Source of the DNA: Ustulina deusta
Taxonomy: Eukaryota; Ascomycota; Sordariomycetes; Xylariales; Xylariaceae
Direction: 5' to 3'
NCBI GenBank assembly: GCA_023159155.1
Contig: JAJNNX010000013.1
Coordinates: 1 to 64,000, forward strand
DNA length: 64,000 bases
The notes below the pieces were generated by a model, which saw nothing but the letters and a program-made list of their open reading frames with translations, was not told the DNA's origin and searched no databases. The position numbers and the translations under genes were made by a program. This document shows positions 54,110 through 64,000 of this stretch, one piece after another; position 1 is the stretch's first letter; every line of letters starts with the position of its first letter.

Positions 54110-57085
54110 ATGGTTCGCAGCAGCTTTGTGCTGTCGCTGCTTGCCAGCGCGGGAGGTCTCCTCTCGACTGAAGCTAAGAAGCTCTCGGAGGCGAAGCACG
54201 TCACCGGTAGCTATGTGGTTGAATTTGAGGATTCTCAGGTATATACCTTCGCCGTTCAGCTGTCCCTTGTGTGCTTTGCTGACTAAGTATAATTTGGATA
54301 GGATGTATCCGACTTTTACAACCACGTTAGCTCAAAGGCAAAGATGCGAAGTAAGTAATGCTAGCTCACTTTTTCTTGCTCTTCACGAGGAACAGTTTGT
54401 TTCGCGATGATCAGTTGCCCCGAAATATCTAGATGTTCTTGGGGTTCTTCCGAAAGTCACCACTCCTAGACCCACCGTTGGCTTACAATCATGCAGTGAG
54501 CTTCGACTCCTCTATTTTCAAGGGTGCATCGATCCAGTTCCACGATGCCGAGTCTGCCGCAGATGAGGCCGAGGCGCTCGCCGGCCTAGCAAGTGTCAAG
54601 CGCGTCTGGCCGAACCGAGTCTACGACCTCCCCAATGACAAGGTTGTGTGGACGGGTAAGAGTAAAGATGCGAGTGCCGCTCAGAGCAATCTCAAGAGAC
54701 AAGTGGCCAGCGACACTTTCTCCCCTCATCTCATGACCCAGGTGGACAAGCTGCGAGCCAAGGGTGTCATTGGCAAGGGCATCAAAATTGGTGTCATTGA
54801 TACCGGCATTGACTACACCCACCCTGCTCTTGGGGGGTGCTTCGGACCCGGCTGCTTGGTCTCCTATGGTTCCGATATTGTCGGCGACGACTACACCGGC
54901 TTCAACACTCCTGTTCCCGATAATGAGTAAGTCGATGCCAGAGAGAGTGCAAGTGAGAGATGCGAGAGTGGACAAGGCTAACATCCACACAGTCCATACG
55001 ATGGATGCGCTGGTCATGGTAGTCATGTCAGCGGTATCATTGCCGCGCAGGCAAACGCGTACGGTTTTACAGGTGCCGCCCCCGGCGTCACCCTCGGCAT
55101 GTATCGAGTCTTTGGCTGCACGGGAAGCGCCGCCAATGATGTCCTGATTGAGGCGTACCTGAGGGCCTTCCAAGATGGCTCCAACATCATCACCGCGTCT
55201 ATTGGAGGTGCCTCGGGCTGGAGCGAGGATCCTTGGGCTGTTGTTGTGTCGCGAATTGTTAAGGCTGGTGTTCCTTGCACGGTGTCTGCTGGCAACGATG
55301 GAGCGCAAGGGTTGTTCTACGCCAGCACGGCGTCGAACGGCAAGCGGGTTACCTCGGTCGCTGCGATCGACAATTGGGTTACGCCTGTTCTGCTGATCGA
55401 CTCGTCCTTCAGTGTTGATGGTGGTGCTAACCAGACATTTGGTTACGTTGTGGGCGATCCGGCTGCCTGGGCTGACGTCAAGCTCCCCCTATGGACCCCA
55501 AGCTTCAATACCAGCGATCCTGCTATGGGCTGCAATCCATTCCCTGCCGATACCCCAGACCTCTCTGGCAAAATTGTCCTCATCCGTCGCGGTACCTGTA
55601 CTTTCGTTCAAAAAGTCACCAACGCCGCCAGTAAAGGTGCCAAGTATGTGATGTTCTACAACAATGTCGGTGGAGCTACAGGTCCTTCAGTCACGGCAGT
55701 TCCCGCGATCCAAGCTGTTGGCATGGTAAGTTCAAGTTCTATGGAAGCTCGCTATATAATACTAACTTCGACCGTAGACCACTGCAGTTCAAGGTGTATC
55801 ATGGGTACAGAGTCTTGCTGCTGGCTCTCAGGTCGTTCTTAGCCTGGCCGATCCAGAGACCGCCCCAGTCTCGTAAGCAAGCCCCTGATATATTGAAGTT
55901 TTATTGCTAACATGATGCAGCCTTATCACTTCCAACAACACTCTCACTGGTGGAGCAGCCAGTACCTTCACCACATGGAACCCAACCTATGAGATGGATG
56001 TTAAGCCCCAGATAGCATCTCCTGGTGGCAACATTTTGTCGACTTGGCCACAGACGCTTGGTTCTTATGCTGTCATCTCCGGTACCTCAATGGCTTGCCC
56101 TCTTGTTGCCGGCATCTATGCCCTTATTGCTGACGTTCGCGGCACCTTCGACCCTGCTACCCTAGAGGCCCTAATAGCTTCAACGGCCAACCCGAGACTG
56201 TACAATGCCGGTGCCGGAAGCACCAATGTCCTCGCGCCCGTGCCACAAGTGGGCGCTGGTCTTGTTCAGGCCTATGACGCCGCCTACACTACCACATTAC
56301 TCAGCAAGTCATATCTCGCCTTCAACGACACCGACCACCTTGACAAGACTTTGACATTTAGCATCAAGAACTTGGGTACAAAGGCCGTGACTTACAAGTT
56401 GGGTTCCGTTGGCGCAGCTACGGCGTACACTTTCTCTGACTCCATCTACCCTGATCTATTCCCTGGGCTAGAGGTGTCTGCCGAGTACGCCACGATCCGA
56501 CTGAGCAGCTCCTCAGTTACTGTGCGTCCTAAAGACAGCGCCGTTGTTTCGGTGACAGTGACGCCCCCGAAGCTAGACGGCACCCGTCTCCCCGTCTACT
56601 CGGGCTATATCACCATAAACGGCACGAACGGCGAGAATCTCTCGCTGCCGTACAACGGCGCCGTAGGCAGCTTGTACAAGACGCAAGTTCTCGACACCGC
56701 CTACCTCTCTACCTCTGCCGACCCCGACCTGAACCCCGTGAACGGCACCACCTCCTTCGTCCTCTCCAAGGACCCCACTGCCGATGTTGCTATCCCCGTC
56801 GCTGTTGCGCTCCTGGCTTTCGGCTCGCCCCGCGTCAGCGTCAAGCTGCTGCAGGTCAAGCCCAGGACCACCAAGAACCTCGGCGATATCTTAGACTCGC
56901 CTTTGGTCTATGCATCCCGTGACCCGTTCCCGCTGGGCTTCGATGGCCGCCTGGCGGATGGCACCTATGTGCCCGCTGGCCAGTACATGTTCTCCATCGA
57001 GGCTCTGCATATCTTCGGCAATGCTAAGAAGAGCAAAGACGCGGATATCGTGGTTTCGGCTCCCTTCACTATCAGTTACCAGTAA
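54110..57085 (+). CDS. Secreted subtilisin-like serine protease with PA domain (S8A)
   Basis: Six exons, 54110-54238, 54302-54350, 54497-54926, 54993-55725, 55778-55872 and 55921-57085, give 866 residues. The start CACCATGG opens the signal peptide MVRSSFVLSLLASAGGLLS. An I9-type propeptide (~30-110) follows. The catalytic domain has Asp161 (GVIDTGIDYTHP), His211 (CAGHGSHVSGI) and Ser535 (SGTSMACPLVAG). A protease-associated domain is inserted between His and Ser (~330-450, GKIVLIRRGTCTFVQKV). The C-terminal ~280 residues contain an Fn3-like domain (TLTFSIKNLGTKAVTYKL) and further beta-rich sequence, as in fungal minor extracellular (Vpr-like) proteases. It should degrade extracellular protein. 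Exon phases agree throughout; the short second exon is supported by continuity of the propeptide. Confidence 0.94.
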
Positions 57086-58237
57086 TCGCAACCCGGGTCA
57101 CCTCGGGCCGTCGGTTGATAAGTTATTTGTAATTAATAGTATAAATGCAAGACATGTCTAATGAGCAACACATCCCTTGTACGTACGTGTAAACTCTTCC
57201 TGTGCCGTGATACCATTCGCCATAATTAGTCCTTAGAGGGAATATACCCGTGGAGAATCTCGTCTGCACAACTACTTTACTGGCTCACTACCATCAAACA
57301 TCATTTATAGAATATCTGTCGGCTGTAGTAAGTTAGCCCTGCTTTGATCTACAGCCCATACTCTGTCCTTCGTATTGATGATCGGCATCGATCCACCTGG
57401 CCTGGTCACCTCCTACTCCATATTTATCACGCTTCCATTTTATTTATTTCATGAAAGAATGAACTTTACAAAAGTCATCCTACATAGCCTGGTGAGTTAC
57501 GTAAGGTGGGAATGAGAGCTATGAAATTGGACATCATTTAAGTCTTAGTTGTGTGGTTCCCTCTTTTTTGTACAAGAACTTAAATGTCTTAACTTAAAAT
57601 TTAAAGTTCTCGCTTTTGTCGTCTTGATAGAACGATAAAGTCCGTTTAGGTAAAGTCATGATCAAAATATCTTTCTAATTAAGTACCTCTAAGCAGGGTA
57701 GTTTTTTTTTTTTTTTTTTTTTTTTGATCTGGCTAGGGGTTTCCATGTTACCTGCCAAGGCTCCTAGCTTGAAGCTTCGTATAGTCTATCTAATATATGT
57801 ATTACTAGGGGATATAGGCTAACCAGACTTTCCGGCGAGGCAGCCTATCAGCTACACAATCAGAAATCGCGACCCTTATTAGGTAATTACCGACTGACCG
57901 ACGATCACTAGCGAACAATTTCCTTAAGATATTAGGTAAGTACAATGCTTGCCTGCATGCGTGTACCTCCTAGGTCCCCCTTCCCCCGACTTGGTAGTAG
58001 TATCTAGTAATTCGTTAGCGTATGCATGTAGATTAAATAACATGCACCCAGATATTGAGCCTCCAAGGCGGTCGTAAAATTGTCCATCGTCACGGGGCAA
58101 TCATGCTCTTCTTTACCACTCAGCCTGCACTTCTCGGCAGAGAACGGGAACACCATTTGGCTTTATCGCTATAGCCTTCACACACACACACATGCAAAGC
58201 TCCAAGCTAACTGGATAAGTTGCACTGCCTCCACAAA
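57086..58237. other. Intergenic region, no gene seen
   Basis: 1.15 kb between the subtilase and the BolA-like gene. It contains a 24-bp T tract at 57702-57725 and an ACACAC run at about 58182-58192. No gene is recognised. Confidence 0.6.
57702..57725. repeat. Poly-T tract (24 bp)
   Basis: Uninterrupted run of 24 T in the subtilase/BolA spacer. Confidence 0.95.
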
Positions 58238-58708
58238 ATGCAGGCGGCGCGATGTTGTGGCATTGCCGCTTCTGCCGCGCTTCAGCACGCATCCAGAGCC
58301 GCACGATCCAGCCCTCTCAACAGATTGCCGTCACATGTGCACGCAGGAGCCCTTCTACCAGCACGCATTTCACGAGAGACCCGATCACCCCGCGCGTTAC
58401 GATACTCGACGGCGTCAAACACGGCTGCAGATGCTGCAAGCCCGCCCGATGCTGCCCTTCCCGAGAAACCTGATTACCTCAACAAGGCAGAGTCGGCCAT
58501 ATGGGACAAGCTGGCAGCTGAGTTTTCGCCGACCGAGCTGATGGTCCAGGACATCTCGGGTGGCTGTGGCTCCATGTACGGAATCGAAATTGCGTCTGAA
58601 AAGTTCCGTGGCGTAAATATGTTGAAGCAACAGCGAATGGTCAACGCCGTGCTCGGTGATGAAATGAAGAGTTGGCATGGCATCCAGCTGCGCACAAGGA
58701 CTCCATGA
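58238..58708 (+). CDS. Mitochondrial BolA-like protein (BolA3/Aim1 type)
   Basis: Single exon, 156 residues. The first ~65 residues are Ala/Arg/Ser-rich without acidic residues up to SRETRSP, as expected of a mitochondrial targeting sequence. The BolA domain covers ~80-155: KAESAIWDKLAAEFSPTELM, VQDISGGCGSMYGIEIASEK, FRGVNMLKQQRMVNAVLGDE and MKSWHGIQLRTRTP. The Cys of GGCGSMYG and the His of WHGIQL are the positions used in Fe-S cluster sharing with monothiol glutaredoxins. The family helps deliver [4Fe-4S] clusters to mitochondrial lipoate synthase and succinate dehydrogenase. The ATG at 58238 was chosen because upstream codons in the frame do not resemble the family. Confidence 0.92.
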   Translation: MQAARCCGIAASAALQHASRAARSSPLNRLPSHVHAGALLPARISRETRSPRALRYSTASNTAADAASPPDAALPEKPDYLNKAESAIWDKLAAEFSPTELMVQDISGGCGSMYGIEIASEKFRGVNMLKQQRMVNAVLGDEMKSWHGIQLRTRTP

Positions 58709-61700
58709 TAGCAGTATTGTGGACGAGAAGGTAAACGTGGTTCACATTGTGCCTCGGAGCCGGCGCGGGCATTGGAGCGGGGGAGGTTATCAGAAATTCA
58801 CCCATATACAGCACGATTCGCCCTCAGCCAAGCCTCTTTGACACCTACATCTACGACGACTTTGTGAAAGAGCAGCAAGACGGAAACAACAGTAGGATCG
58901 CATCTCGGATTCCAGGATGCTGCACCTGCATTCTGCACACCATCACGTGGCAGCTACCGTTCCAATTGTACAACAGTGTATTTAGACTGGAACGTCGAGC
59001 TCGGATCCGGGGCGTCAAAAAACACTCCCAGAAGGATTTCAGGATTGCTATGAGTTGAGTGTTGATATCGAACCATGGTATTGTTAGACTACCAGCAGGA
59101 TACCAGCAGGATACCATGTCAAAGCCACCTCCTGGATGGGTCATGATTAGACTGCCTCCATACGTTGCAAACCCTGCAGTCACTTCAGACTTAGTATTAG
59201 ACTAGCGCATCCGGCAAAAGCTGCCCTCAGCTCATGCAATGATTAATGCCAAGGCACATATTATCATCTCAACAAGCGTCCAGGTCCATAAACCAGGTAT
59301 GTCGAGTGCAGATACCTTTTCACACTCACATCGGTAATAGTGCCCAGGGAGATAAGAGCAAGGATTTCGGCATCTGTGGGGGTGATTTGGATGCTGCCTT
59401 AACATTGCGTGGCGGGTGGCAATGCTGCCAGTAGGACGTTTCTTAGAGATACCTCCTGAATGGCATCCAAGACCTAGCGCCCTAGAGATAGGCTTTTCAA
59501 GTTACCTAGCCCCAAGATCTCACCCAACGGATTTGTTGTGGTCAGAACTAGTTTCGGCCTTTTGTGCGGTGTCACTTAACGTCTGTCAAAGAGATCTGCA
59601 TTCCAGAACTACGGGTGACGATCTTTCCGAGATTTACGCATGGGCCATCGATTTTCAGCTGTACACCATGTGGATTCTATGCGGTATATTAGTGGCGCTT
59701 TCTCGAGAGATCTAATATCTCTGGGCGTCTTTTATAGGCTAGATAGATCAGACGTTGGTTGGCTGAGGATTAGAGATGATCACCTGGATGATTCGGACTT
59801 CGAAGGCAACCAACAAGCTCCGGTTGGCTGCATCACGAACAGAAGCGGTGTGGTGGTTAAGACAATGATCCCAAGCCTTGCCTGCCGTAGGCTGTTATTA
59901 GTCGACCGTTTCATTGTCAAAGGCAATTAGAGACGAGAAAACTGTTACGCATAGTCAATCGTGATGCTCGAGTCAGGCTTATGCCATCCCCGCAGCTGGT
60001 ACCTCAAGCCATGATACCTAGTTTCACACACAAGGTATACATAGAGCGGTTTCCGGCCCCCCGGGTGCTCCCCAATGTAGTGTGAATTACATTTACTTTA
60101 GCTCACCGCGGCTAGCTTGCATGCCATCAACGCCACGATTACGTTGAGCTCTGGCGAAGTCATACATGCACTATCAGGCTCGCTTCACAGACAACAGTTA
60201 ACGTTGCAGATTACGCAAACACGAGAGACAGCGTCAGCGCCATCAAACAACATAAGCCAATCTTATGAACCGGTTCGGCTATGCGGGTATCGTGATAGTG
60301 AAATGAACCAGGTGATCGGCTCACTCACACTTTTTCACGGTTCCGATATTGAGCCACTGAATGAACACTTCTGAGATATTTTCTGTTGTGACAAATGGAA
60401 AGGAGACAATCCGCGGGTGGATGAAGTAGTCTTCTAGCAACGAGGTACAATACCTGTGTGAGCTATCCGTTCAGCAAAGAAAAACAGATGAATAACAATA
60501 ATACACTGATTGACAACTTACAACCTTCTAGGCTAAGCCAGAGAAACTACTATCCGTGCTGTCCCGACAGCTGTAGAAAGGGACCCTTTTAGTCTATAGC
60601 TATCAACCCGTTGGGTCTACAATCCGATATTTTACTCCCCACAAGACGCATGCCATTCTTAGACCGCTCTTTTTCTGTATCAAGATTTATTCTGAACTCC
60701 AGCTTCAATCAAAGAAGCACCTATAGGAGAAGATACCACTAGGGTCAGAAATTGAGCCCCCGACACCTGCTGACTAGTGGTATGGGGATAAGTGTTTGGT
60801 TAGTCCAACAACTGCTAGGATGTCCGACGCCTCAGTAACTGCTCACGCAGGAATCGAGACTAGCTTTTCCCATTATTCTGTAGTTTCCTCCATGCTGTTT
60901 CAGTGATAGTGACGTGACGAAGTAGTCATGCAGAGTATCTAGTATTACCTACAATCTCCCGAATTAGTCATGTTCCTTTATTTTTTCTTTTTTTCTTTCC
61001 TTCTGAAGTCGCGGAACAATGAAGCCAATGATAGGTTTTGCAACCCGACTACACTCGGACAAGGAATTGAGGCTCATATGTGCGGAAGGATATGATGGAA
61101 GTGGGAATTATGGTATTCTATACAACCCCTGTCGACCACGCTTGTATTACCTACACAGGATAGGTCATCCGTAGCAGCAGCACACACCGCCATATGAGTT
61201 TCCATATAAACGACAATGCCAGCCAATATATTGAGTATCAAATGCTTTCGGGCCGTCCCCCCTCTACTTGTTTTTAGGGTTTTCTAGTTAGTTAGTTAGT
61301 TCCAAGCTCCCTTCGAGAATTCGGGAAGAGGTTACGCAGCTCAGCATCGTTTATCTAGCAGCGTCGCATAGCAGCGTCGCACTAGATTTTGTCTTACAAT
61401 CAGTCCCCTGCATGGGGCATGGTTCTAATTTGATTACTCAACACGCTCGCCTATCATTCTCAGGCCAAAGCGCAGATTGAAGTGGCCGCTGATGTCATCG
61501 GCATCTGGAGTAAATTTTGGACTTTATCGCCCATCTTTTACACACCGTAGATGAGATGAGACACTAAATATATAGCAGAAAGACATTATACCTGCCGTTA
61601 CCAGGTCAAGATTGTGGCTTCGGACCACTTTTCCCCGTCATTTTGGACCTAACCGTAGATAGGCATCTATCTATAAGAGAGCAAAACCGTGGTGGCGTCC

Positions 61701-62335
61701 GGGACTGATCGGATCGTGTAGCGAAGGTTTTTTTTTTTGCGCCATGGCTGAAGTTATGTTATGGAGCAGCCTCATCAGTTCCGTAGAACTGGGGATGGCA
61801 GCCTTGTACAAAGCTGGGGGTATGTTGACGTCTCTAACCCATGCCCAGACAGAACCCAGGAGATAGGACCGCAGAAAAAAAGAAAGCACACTCCTACCCC
61901 TGTGTGCGCACAGCAACTATTATCAGCATGACAGCGCTAGGTTGTTGTTAAAGTCACTTCCTACTATGCGCCCAAAACTTCACTCTTTCGCCGTGACCTC
62001 TGTATCCTGCCACGCTGAGATGTGTTTTTAGACACCCACGCCTCCTTACGTCCTGGCGGTTCTTCAAGGTACGACCTCGTTCTCCACTAACATCCTCCAG
62101 CGTGATTTGACGGTACTGATCCTCGTCAGGCTAGGTTTATTCTAACCACCCCTTCCACCTCACTGATCGAGGACCTTGAGTTCACTGAGGGTGTTGTCAT
62201 CATGGTAGGCGGCCTTGTCTATAAAACGAGTCGATGCCTCGACCATGATTTGCTTTCGAGGGCATTCAGACTGCACATCAACAGCAGAACACTTTTCCCC
62301 ATATCCCAGCATCAAGACGCCAAATCTCCGCCAAT
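58709..62335. other. 3.6-kb intergenic region, no gene seen
   Basis: Between the BolA-like and velvet genes. ORFs at 58747-59058, 59416-59715, 59640-59930 and 60117-60374 are short, in different frames and without recognised domains. Minor tandem duplications occur at about 59090-59115 (CCAGCAGGATA twice) and about 61360-61382 (CAGCGTCGCA twice). It may contain the velvet promoter or an unseen first exon. Confidence 0.5.
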
Positions 62336-62850
62336 ATGGTCTCCGTCTCCATCGAGCCACCTTCACAAGTCCAACGAGGGATGTTCCTCTATCCCCCACT
62401 GGTGGTTAGCTGTCCAAGCAGTCAATACAATTTCTTTCAGATCGTGCTTGTCGACTCCCATGGGCGTGTTGTCGAACAGGACTATCTTCACGGCACGCTA
62501 TCAGTGTCTCCGCAGACACTAGACACTAGCCCTCACAATAGTCGAGGCCCCAAGGACTTCGCGGTGTTCTCCGACCTAGTGATCGGCAGGTCTGGGACAT
62601 ATACGCTTCGTGTCAATGCCTACCAATTGGACTATCAGACCGTGCCTCCCACTCTATTCCACGCAGCTACGATAGCCAGTCGGGAGATCCGAGTCCGTTC
62701 TTCGGCGGTCTCTGAAGGACGGCCGTGTAAGTTTTACACACATCTTACGACAAAATTTATATAATCACAGCTAATCATCGTCCACATCTAGCGAGCTCAG
62801 AAGCGAGATTGTTGGACAGGTTGGCCCAAGCTGGGTTTGCCATCCCATAA
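62336..62850 (+). CDS. Short velvet-domain protein
   Basis: Exons 62336-62726 and 62792-62850 give 149 residues; the 65-bp intron (GTAAGT..TCTAG) is phase 1 and restores EGRPSSSEARLLDRLAQAGF. The sequence matches the velvet fold of fungal developmental regulators (VeA, VelB, VosA, VelC): IEPPSQVQRGMFLYPPLVVS, NFFQIVLVDSHGRVV, LHGTLSVSPQTLD, FAVFSDLVIGRSGTYTLRVN and the IRVRSSAV strand. The usual opening block with a QQP-x-x-AR-x-CG motif is missing, so either this is a reduced velvet protein or an upstream exon was missed; the frame is open back to about 62249 and could accept a splice at about 62284. Velvet proteins act as NF-kB-like DNA-binding dimers linking development, light and secondary metabolism. 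Role here unknown. Confidence 0.78.
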
Positions 62851-64000
62851 GTTCCACAGTGTATATGAAGGGAGCTGAAGAGCCCAATAACAGCATCACT
62901 TGAAGTTTTGGAGTCATACATGGCTCAACACTAGAAAGAGGAGGGGGGGGGGGGGGAGGATGGGCCAGTCCTCTAGACGAATCTTCGCAGCTATTGCGGG
63001 CGCTCAATGGGAGATCTTGGTTTTCCGGAGTTGTGGGTGAAGGTTACTATGTTCGACTTACTGCTGTTTTATTTTTATTTTTGATTTTTTTTCTTCTTAT
63101 TGGAAAAGTTCATCTACCGAGATAGACGTGATGATGCCTATAAAAATCAAGTACCACGATATTTTACACCCGATTTATTATGCGAGCCACGTGAGCTCGG
63201 TACCTACCTACCTTGGCTAGATGCAATGGTCGCGTCAGTTAGTGGAACGGAGTGAATAAGAACTCTCCATTCCCCAATAACAAATGGTTGCTGCAACAAA
63301 GTCTCAAAGTGATCGCCTTACATATGTACGTTCCTCCAGGATTAGAATAGTACACTTTGATACTGGGGTGGTCATCAGGAACGTTTGACATATCCTCGGT
63401 TAGGTACACTACTTGCTCTTGAGGCACTTGCCCATATTTGGAGGGCTATAGCTCGGGGATGCCTGTCAGATATTTATTCTTGCAGTGAGGCTCCCTGACG
63501 GGGAATACCTAGATAGATCGCATCTACTTATATGGACAAGCGTGGGTAATATATCCTAGTAGTCTAGAACAGATCGACATTCTGAGGGCTATCGTTGGTA
63601 TAGGACAATTCCCCATGCTGGCTAGATCATCGCGCATTGTCGAGCCGCTCGAGGCTACACTACAGGACGCCAAAGGTTGTACCAAGTGTTGAATCAAGCC
63701 GTGTACCAATTATTAGATCAGTCTAGGCTTGAAGATCGACGAGTGCGCATGGAACTTCCTGAATCTGAAACTAATAAGCCAATGGGGGTGTGAGTAAATC
63801 AAGAAGCCGAGAAGCCGGGTAAGCTTCTAACCTAGTGTAGGGGGGATTAAGACTACTGGAATCTGGGTTGCCGATCTCTGGGGTCGTCGTCATGATGTAC
63901 AGATCGTGCAAACATACCTGCAGAAAGGAAGCACGATGCGTCTACCGGAAAACGAATCGAGCTCCCCCGGTACCACAGAAGAGGCTTTCCTCCGAGCCAC
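62851..64000. other. Right end of window, no gene seen
   Basis: 1.15 kb downstream of the velvet gene. It has a G-run near 62943-62957 and TACCTACC motifs near 63200. Short ORFs on the minus strand lack domains. Confidence 0.55.

Noticed and set aside
59416..59930. Possible remnant of a HET-like or membrane protein gene
   Set aside because: The two ORFs are in different frames without usable splice sites, and no family motif could be confirmed.

Overview
This window is nuclear DNA of a filamentous ascomycete (Pezizomycotina, probably Sordariomycetes). The evidence is short GT..AG introns of about 45-150 bp with CTAAC/CTGAC-type branch sites, fungal-specific families (a velvet protein, Pho80-type cyclin, PepP, S10 and S8 secreted peptidases, flavin oxidase, SnoaL-like protein), an AT-rich isochore, and an LTR pair that differs only by transitions, as expected from repeat-induced point mutation (RIP). 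No rRNA, tRNA, CRISPR array or bacterial-style operon was found.

Layout: 1-3190 is an extremely AT-rich, gene-empty block with a 116-bp tandem repeat and a TAA microsatellite. 4178-5462 (+) is a secreted acid phosphatase with two CACGTG boxes upstream. 8165-10462 (-) is a Glc7/PP1-targeting subunit with an RVxF motif and a CBM21 domain. 12.3-26.2 kb is a 14-kb gene desert. 26216-30875 (+) is reconstructed here as one nine-exon gene for a 1364-residue secreted, His/Gly-rich and Thr-rich mucin-like wall protein. 32703-34907 (+) is a secreted S10 carboxypeptidase, tail to tail with 35350-37272 (-), a PepP-type Xaa-Pro aminopeptidase that has two plausible starts. 38115-39158 (-) is a Pho80-type cyclin. 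41081-42997 (-) is a thiamine-diphosphate enzyme. 43680-44526 is a miniature LTR element. 46206-47855 (+) is a bicovalent flavin oxidase, 48317-49987 (+) a type-B carboxylesterase, 50374-51450 (+) a tandem SnoaL-like protein, 54110-57085 (+) a secreted subtilase, 58238-58708 (+) a mitochondrial BolA-like protein and 62336-62850 (+) a short velvet-domain protein.

Two themes link the genes. Secreted peptidases and hydrolases (S10, S8, acid phosphatase, carboxylesterase) with the mucin suggest nutrient acquisition and surface biology. The acid phosphatase and the Pho80-type cyclin could be an output and a regulator of phosphate signalling. The ThDP enzyme, flavin oxidase, esterase and SnoaL protein sit within 10 kb and may be a small catabolic or tailoring neighbourhood, but no backbone synthase is present, so a biosynthetic cluster is not established. 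All exon structures were inferred by reading splice sites and frames by eye; no transcript data were available.
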